Assembly (NCBI RefSeq): GCF_000716545.1 | Contig: NZ_JNWZ01000047.1 | Coordinates: forward strand, 1 to 64,000 | From: Kitasatospora phosalacinea | GTDB taxonomy: Bacteria; Actinomycetota; Actinomycetes; Streptomycetales; Streptomycetaceae | Direction: 5' to 3' | Length of the DNA stretch: 64,000 nt | Translations under genes and position numbers: made by a program | Shown here: positions 59,512 to 64,000 of the stretch, one piece after another | Position numbering within the stretch: position 1 is the first letter of the stretch | How the letters are laid out: each line of letters starts with the position of its first letter | The notes under the pieces: model-generated | Database searches by the model: none | The model's input: the letters and a program-made list of their open reading frames with translations, nothing else | Told to the model about the DNA's origin: nothing

Positions 59512-60207
59512 ATGAAGGTCGAAATCTACTCGGACATCGCCTGCCCCTGGTGCTACGTCGGCAAGCGGCGCTTCGAGCAGGCGCTCGGGCAGTTCGAGGG
59601 CAAGGACGGCGTCGAGGTGGTCTACCGCCCCTACCAGCTCGTCCCCGACGCCCCCGAGCAGGCCCGCCCCCACCGCGAGTGGCTCGCCGAGCGCTACGGC
59701 CCGCAGTCCCTCGCCATGGACGCCCGGATCACCGAGGTCGGCAGGAGCGTCGGCATCGACTACGACTTCGAGGCCGCGCTGGAGGTCAACACCCTGCGCG
59801 CCCACCGCCTGCTCCACCTCGCCGAGACCGAGTACGGCGCCGCCGTCCAGGCCGCCCTCAAGGAGCGCCTGCTCAGGGCCCACTTCTCCGAGGGCGTCGA
59901 CGTCGGCGACACCGAAGCCCTCGTCGGCCTCGCCGCCGAGACCGGCATCGACCGGGAGCGCGCCGCGGCGTACCTGGCCGGGAACGAGGGCGAGGCCGAG
60001 ACGCTCGCCGCCCTCGCCGAGGCCCGCGCCATCGGCGTCACCGCCGTCCCCACCTTCGTCTTCGAGGGCAAGTGGGCCGTCCAGGGCGGCCAGGAGGCCG
60101 AGACCTTCCTCCAGGTGCTCCGCCAGGTCGAGGCCGAGACCGCCGGGCGGATCACCCCGGTCGCCCCGCCCGCGGCCACCTGCGAGGACGGCACCTGCGC
60201 GGTCTGA
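59512..60207 (+). CDS. DsbA-family (FrnE-like) oxidoreductase/isomerase
   Basis: A 231-residue DsbA-fold protein without signal peptide. VEIYSDIACPWCYVGKRRFE holds the CPWC active site. LRAHRLLHLAETEYGAAVQA and ERLLRAHFSEGVDVGDTEAL make the helical insert. GVTAVPTFVFEGKWAVQGGQ holds the conserved cis-Pro. This matches the FrnE group, cytoplasmic and linked to polyketide metabolism or oxidative stress. Two more cysteines lie at the extreme C-terminus (ATCEDGTC), as in FrnE. ATG 59512 follows ACAGGAGCACG. Confidence 0.9.
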   Translation: MKVEIYSDIACPWCYVGKRRFEQALGQFEGKDGVEVVYRPYQLVPDAPEQARPHREWLAERYGPQSLAMDARITEVGRSVGIDYDFEAALEVNTLRAHRLLHLAETEYGAAVQAALKERLLRAHFSEGVDVGDTEALVGLAAETGIDRERAAAYLAGNEGEAETLAALAEARAIGVTAVPTFVFEGKWAVQGGQEAETFLQVLRQVEAETAGRITPVAPPAATCEDGTCAV

Positions 60208-60236
60208 GCGGGCCCGTAGGCGCCGCGTCCCGCGTC

Positions 60237-62222
60237 TCAGCAGGTCAGCCGCGCCTGCGCCCAGTCCACCAGGTCGACCACCGGGACGGAGCCGCGGACC
60301 GGGGTGACCACCAGGCGGATCGACGTCTGGCCGTCCAGCGGGACGTGCACGGGGACGGGGCGGTCGCCCGGGGAGATCGCGGGGGAGCTCCACAGCACCC
60401 GGCCGTCGCCGCCCTGCACCGAGAACACCACCTCGCCGTACGTCACGCCGAAGTCGTCCAGCCCCGCGACGGCGTCGAAGGAACGGCAGGGGCGGTTCAG
60501 GTCGACGGTCACCCGCGAGGGCACCCGGGCCGCCAGCACGTGCTGGTAGCGGGTGCCGTGCAGCCAGGCCGAGGGCCGTTGCAGGACCTGGCCGCCGCCG
60601 CGGATGGTCGGGGTTTCGGCCGCGGCCCGGTGGCCCCGGTCCAACGGCACCTCGTCCAGCCAGAACTGGCGTGACGCCGACGGGGTGGGCGTCGGGGACG
60701 GCGTGGGCGTGGGCGTCGGTGTCGGCGTGGGGGTCGGCGGCGGCGCGGGCGCCGGGGCGGGCGGCGCCCCCCGGCGCGGGGTCGGCGTCGGGGAGGGCTT
60801 CGGCTTCGGCGACGGTTTCGGCGTGGGGGTCGGTGACGGCGTCGGGGACGGCGTGGGCGTCGGGCTCGGCGTCGGGCTGGGCGTCGGGGACGGCCTGGGG
60901 GCCGGCGGCGGCGGGGAGGTCTCCGGTACGGCGGCGGCCGGCGGCGCGGCCACCGGCGGGGCGGGCTCCGGCGAGCCGGTGAGCGCGAACGCGGCGACCG
61001 CCGCCGCGACCACGGCGATCCCGGCCGCGATCCCGGCCTTCGCCGCGGTGCCCAGCCCCTCCCCGGCCACCGCCGTCGCCCCGCCGCCGGACGAACCGGC
61101 GCCGCCGGTCGCGCCCGCGGCACCCGCGGTGGTGGTCGCCGCTCCGCCGGCCGCCGCCGCCCCGATCGCGCCGGTGACGGCGGCGCCGCCGACCGCCGCC
61201 GCGGCGACGGTGAACCAGCCGGTGCCGACCCAGAGCAGCGCGCCGCCGGGCAGCACGGCCCGCAGGCTGTGGTTGATGTCGGCGAGCTCCAGGTACGCGG
61301 CGGTGCAGCGGGCGCAGTCCTGGACGTGCTTGCCGACCTCCGCCGAGGCGCGCTTGCGCAGCGAGCCGCGGGCGTACGCGCCGAGCCGGTTGGCGTACCC
61401 GGCGCAGCCGGACTCCTGGCTGCCCGACACGTGCGCCTGCAGGAAGGCGGCGGCCAGCCGGTCGCGGGCCCGGTGGGCCTGGACGGCGGTGGCGTTGGCG
61501 GTCTTGCCGAGCATCACCGCGACGGTCTTGGGCGACTCCCGCTCGACCTCGGTGTGCCAGAGCACCACCCGGTCGTCCTCGGGCAGTTCGGCGTAGGCGC
61601 GCATCACCATGCGCTGGTCGGCGAGGGCCAGCGCCCAGGCGTCGGCGCCGGGGTCGGCGAGGTCGAATTCGACGGTGGCGGCGGAGGTCTCGGCGAACCC
61701 GGTGAAGTCGTCGACCAGTTGCTCGCGCCGGTCCGAACGGGCCCAGGCCGCGGCCACGTTCCGCACCGCGGTCAACAGGTAGGCCCGGACCGCGAACTCG
61801 GGTCCCTTGCCGGCCTTGAGCGCCTGCAGGGTGCGGGCGAACACCTCGCCCGCCAAGTCCTCCGCGGTGAAGCTGTCCCGGCAGCAGGTGCGGGCGTAGC
61901 GGCGGACGGCGTCCGCGTGCCGGCGGTAGACCTCCTCGTACGCGGCGTCGTCCCCGGCCCGCACCCGGGCGGTCAACTCGGCGTCGGAGGGCGGGCGTTC
62001 GCCGTCGACCGGGTCGGCGGGCGCGGGCACCGCGGTGCGCGCCGGAAGCTCCTCGCCGATGAACGCCTCGGGGGCGACGCCGCCCTGCCCGGCCGGGGCC
62101 TGGCCGGGCACCCGGCCGCTCAGCGACTCCCGGGCCGGGCTGCCGCCCTGGTCCGGCACCTGCCCCGGGGTCTCCAGGCCGGAGCCGAACTCGCCCGCGT
62201 CGCCCTGTTCTTCGGGGTTCAC
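60237..62222 (-). CDS. ECF sigma factor fused to zinc-finger anti-sigma part, membrane helix and NPCBM domain
   Basis: A 661-residue single polypeptide that joins a whole signalling chain. After a low-complexity leader (1-75), sigma region 2 lies at about 80-145 (EEVYRRHADAVRRYARTCCR) and region 4 at about 205-262 (AELPEDDRVVLWHTEVERES). Residues about 270-312 resemble a zinc-binding anti-sigma motif (Cys273, His299-x3-Cys303-x2-Cys306). Hydrophobic segments lie at about 325-355 and 393-414. A Pro/Thr/Ser linker (about 435-515, many PTP units) then leads to an NPCBM/NEW2-like sugar-binding domain (518-661). It should therefore sit in the membrane, with sigma inside and sugar-binding outside, and need proteolysis to act. 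GTG 62222 is likely. Related ECF fusions are known in Streptomyces. Confidence 0.88.
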   Translation of the reverse strand: MNPEEQGDAGEFGSGLETPGQVPDQGGSPARESLSGRVPGQAPAGQGGVAPEAFIGEELPARTAVPAPADPVDGERPPSDAELTARVRAGDDAAYEEVYRRHADAVRRYARTCCRDSFTAEDLAGEVFARTLQALKAGKGPEFAVRAYLLTAVRNVAAAWARSDRREQLVDDFTGFAETSAATVEFDLADPGADAWALALADQRMVMRAYAELPEDDRVVLWHTEVERESPKTVAVMLGKTANATAVQAHRARDRLAAAFLQAHVSGSQESGCAGYANRLGAYARGSLRKRASAEVGKHVQDCARCTAAYLELADINHSLRAVLPGGALLWVGTGWFTVAAAAVGGAAVTGAIGAAAAGGAATTTAGAAGATGGAGSSGGGATAVAGEGLGTAAKAGIAAGIAVVAAAVAAFALTGSPEPAPPVAAPPAAAVPETSPPPPAPRPSPTPSPTPSPTPTPSPTPSPTPTPKPSPKPKPSPTPTPRRGAPPAPAPAPPPTPTPTPTPTPTPSPTPTPSASRQFWLDEVPLDRGHRAAAETPTIRGGGQVLQRPSAWLHGTRYQHVLAARVPSRVTVDLNRPCRSFDAVAGLDDFGVTYGEVVFSVQGGDGRVLWSSPAISPGDRPVPVHVPLDGQTSIRLVVTPVRGSVPVVDLVDWAQARLTC

Positions 62223-62574
62223 CTGGCACCGCCCCGGCGCGCGGCGCGCGACAGGAGCCGCCCCGCGGAATCGGCGGCGGTCACGGTGCGCAACGGAACA
62301 ATGGCTCCAACCACGGGCAAAGAATGGCATAGCGCAGGGACCACCGGTAGCCGGGTCCGCCCCGGCCCACCCGTCCGGGCCGTCGCCCGCTGAAGTGTTC
62401 GGAGCCCGGCGGCACAGGCACCGCGCGTACCCGGAACGTTCCGCGCCGCTTCCGTTCCGGCCGGCGCTCCCGGGGGCTCCCCGTTCACCCGAACGGCGTG
62501 CCCCGACCGGCCCGGGACCCGCCCCGCGGCGGCCCGCCCGCACGGTGCGTCAGCTCCCCGCCCGGCGGCGCGGG
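62223..62574. other. Spacer between sigma-fusion and TetR genes
   Basis: 352 bases with no supported gene. GGAACGTTCC (62433-62442) is a perfect 10-base palindrome embedded in CCGGAACGTTCCGCG and resembles half-sites of the AtrA consensus without its central spacer. The region must hold the promoter of the sigma-fusion gene; ACAATGGCTCC-like A/T-rich DNA near 62300-62335 is the least GC-rich part. Confidence 0.4.
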
Positions 62575-63369
62575 TCAGGCCGCGCGCAGCCCCTGCAGCA
62601 GGATCTGCAGCAGCCGGTGACCGGCCCCGCCCTCGCTCTCGCCCTCCCGCACCGGGACGGCCGCCGAGGCGTGCACCGGCACCGCCGCCGTCAGCACCAG
62701 CACCACGTCGGCCACCGTCACCCCGGGGCGCAGCTCCCCGGCCGCGCCGGCCCGGGCCACCAGCGCCGCCAGCAGCTGCAGCAGCAGCCGCGGGTCGGCG
62801 CTCTGCTCGCCCTCGGCGACCGGCGCGCCGCCGAACGCCCGCAGCTCGGTGCCGCGCTGCTCGGGGACGCGGCCGATCTCCTCGGCGTACCGGAACGCCT
62901 CCGGCGGCAGCAGCCGCCCGGCGCCCGAGGCCGCCGCCCGCTGCAGGAAGCCAGCCAGCGCGTCCCACGGGCCGGTCAGCCCGCCGTACAGCGACTCCCG
63001 GGCCTGGGCGGTCAGCCAGGAGACCTCCTCGGCGGCGATCCGCTGGACCAGCACCTCCTTGCTCGGGAAGCGCCGGTACACGGTGCCCACGCCGACCCCG
63101 GCCCGCCGGGCGACCTCCTCCATCGGCGCCCCGTAACCGAGCTCGCCGAACACCTCACGGGCGGCCCGCAGCACGCTCTCCAGGTTCCGCCGGGCGTCCA
63201 CCCGCAGGCGCGAGCCCGCGCCCCGCCCCGCCCCCTCCGGGCGCTCGCCGCCGGAGAAGCCGTACCGCTCCCGCTCGTCGGGGCCCCGCTGCTCCGGCAC
63301 CACGTCCACCGTGGTCCGCCCGAACGCCGCGACCGGCACCCGCCCCGCCAACTGATCCTGCTCCGACAT
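62575..63369 (-). CDS. atrA: TetR-family regulator, probable AtrA orthologue
   Basis: A 264-residue TetR protein with an unusually long N-terminal extension of about 60 residues. The helix-turn-helix spans about 67-112 (LRAAREVFGELGYGAPMEEV, ARRAGVGVGTVYRRFPSKEV), and the ligand domain extends to the C-terminus. Its position just after the sigma/NPCBM fusion, with lhgO and trmB beyond, matches my recollection of the neighbourhood of atrA in Streptomyces coelicolor, where AtrA activates actII-ORF4 and responds to nutrient state. The identification rests on family plus locus order. ATG 63369 follows AGGTTTGGC; a short leader is likely. Confidence 0.65.
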   Translation of the reverse strand: MSEQDQLAGRVPVAAFGRTTVDVVPEQRGPDERERYGFSGGERPEGAGRGAGSRLRVDARRNLESVLRAAREVFGELGYGAPMEEVARRAGVGVGTVYRRFPSKEVLVQRIAAEEVSWLTAQARESLYGGLTGPWDALAGFLQRAAASGAGRLLPPEAFRYAEEIGRVPEQRGTELRAFGGAPVAEGEQSADPRLLLQLLAALVARAGAAGELRPGVTVADVVLVLTAAVPVHASAAVPVREGESEGGAGHRLLQILLQGLRAA

Positions 63370-64000
63370 GCCAAACCTCCCCCGAGGCACCCCGTCCCGG
63401 GCACCCGAACGGCTACTGCGCCCCCTGGTGTGCGCTGCCGACACCGGCCGTGGTCCGACGTCCGCGCACTACCTTCCCCGGATGGCTCCCGAGCAGTCCG
63501 CGTCGGTGCCACCAGGTCCAGGACGAACGGACCGGCACCATCGGCGGTCCGAATCACAATCCGACCATAGTTCAGGGAAGTTCGCCGCAGAAGTGGACCA
63601 CTCGTCGCCCCGGCCCGGTCCGATCCGGGCCCTACGTGCGGACAAATCCCCTCACGCACCGCCCGCGGGCCCACGTGAGACGAATCACAACCCGAGGATC
63701 CCCGCGCGGAACGCCTCCCTTCGTCCCGACTCGCCTATCTCCAGCAGCCCTTGACGAACAGTCAGGCTTCGCTAAAGGTGCCGCCTCGGTTCAACGCCAA
63801 CGATCGGATGTACACATCCTCACTTCTGCCACATCCGTTCCACCGCCGACGCGACGACACGCTCGTACCGCGACCGCACACCCTGCCGACGGTGCCGTTC
63901 GGCGTCGGCTGTTCCGGTCCGACTCCTTGATCGACGTCGACGGGACGGCCAGGGCGATCACTCCGGCGGTTGCGCCCCGGATTGCACGGGGTTCCTCGCA
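63370..64000. other. Gene-free right end with promoter for a gene beyond the window
   Basis: No frame on either strand shows family features or a good start. A+T content rises (for example around 63545-63580 and 63650-63690). The last 220 bases are open in one minus-strand frame but read as basic, low-information sequence, so no gene is claimed. The region holds a promoter at 63751-63778 pointing right and presumably the leader of the next gene. Confidence 0.5.
63751..63778 (+). promoter_or_regulatory. Vegetative-type promoter pointing out of the window
   Basis: TTGACG (63751-63756) and TAAAGG (63773-63778) are separated by 16 bases, a good HrdB-type match and the best in the terminal region. 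A transcript would start near 63785 and run more than 200 bases without a visible gene before the window ends, so its leader is long. Confidence 0.5.

Noticed and set aside
63368..63754. A 128-codon plus-strand frame at the right end
   Set aside because: It starts inside the TetR start codon region on the opposite strand, lacks a ribosome site, and reads as compositionally random Pro/Arg/Ser sequence.

Overview
The window is very GC-rich, with codon third positions almost always G or C, frequent GTG/TTG starts and many ATGA start/stop overlaps. It carries genes typical of Streptomycetaceae: a conservon with a CYP157/CYP154-type P450 pair, LCP wall ligases, DUF5753-type and MmyB-type XRE regulators, dre-like chitinase sites, and a c-di-AMP riboswitch before a wall peptidase. 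The right end (trmB, lhgO, an NsdA-like regulator, an ECF sigma factor fused to a membrane and sugar-binding part, an AtrA-like TetR) resembles a conserved Streptomyces chromosomal-core neighbourhood. A Kitasatospora or Streptomyces chromosome is the best guess from sequence alone.

Left part (1-20 kb). The start of a biotin carboxylase gene is followed by the catalytic tail of a lost arginine deiminase and an LCP ligase. Then come a GlxA-type regulator with a divergent cupin, a solitary DUF5753 regulator, a decayed CGNR zinc-finger gene, and a quinone-oxidoreductase/MarR divergent pair with two clear operators. A carbohydrate island follows: ROK repressor, lipoprotein, two permeases, GH1 beta-glucosidase, then a divergent GH18 chitinase with paired dre-like sites. 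Next are a phosphotransferase lacking its N-lobe, an ECF sigma/LCP pair and a divergent ABC exporter.

Middle (20-48 kb). Small metabolic and regulatory genes surround a beta-phosphoglucomutase/GH65 phosphorylase pair, an S53-like protease, a MocR/AhpD pair, a cupin regulator with a 59-residue membrane protein, and a pyruvate oxidase. A complete conservon (cvnABCD plus two P450s, one lacking the ExxR motif) lies beside a GAF-PAS-SpoIIE phosphatase. A TetR/hydrolase operon with a perfect operator and a riboswitch-controlled M23 peptidase follow, then regulators, a frameshifted membrane gene, acetyltransferases and a lone sensor domain.

Right part (48-64 kb). A MerR/MFS pair is followed by the most unusual stretch, 49.8-50.5 kb. 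On the minus strand this holds a self-contained small-RNA-like unit: promoter, near-perfect Shine-Dalgarno sequence, 12-codon reading frame and nested terminator-like hairpins. Beside it are two identical 100-bp repeats, each carrying only the 3' half of a tRNA-Met(CAT) gene plus its terminator. One repeat supplies the stop codon of a truncated prsW. The conserved core then runs through trmB, lhgO, an NsdA-like regulator, a solitary asparagine-synthetase-like protein with a degenerate PP-loop, a universal stress protein, a FrnE-like DsbA, the sigma/zinc-finger/membrane/NPCBM fusion and the AtrA-like regulator. The window ends in a gene-free promoter region.
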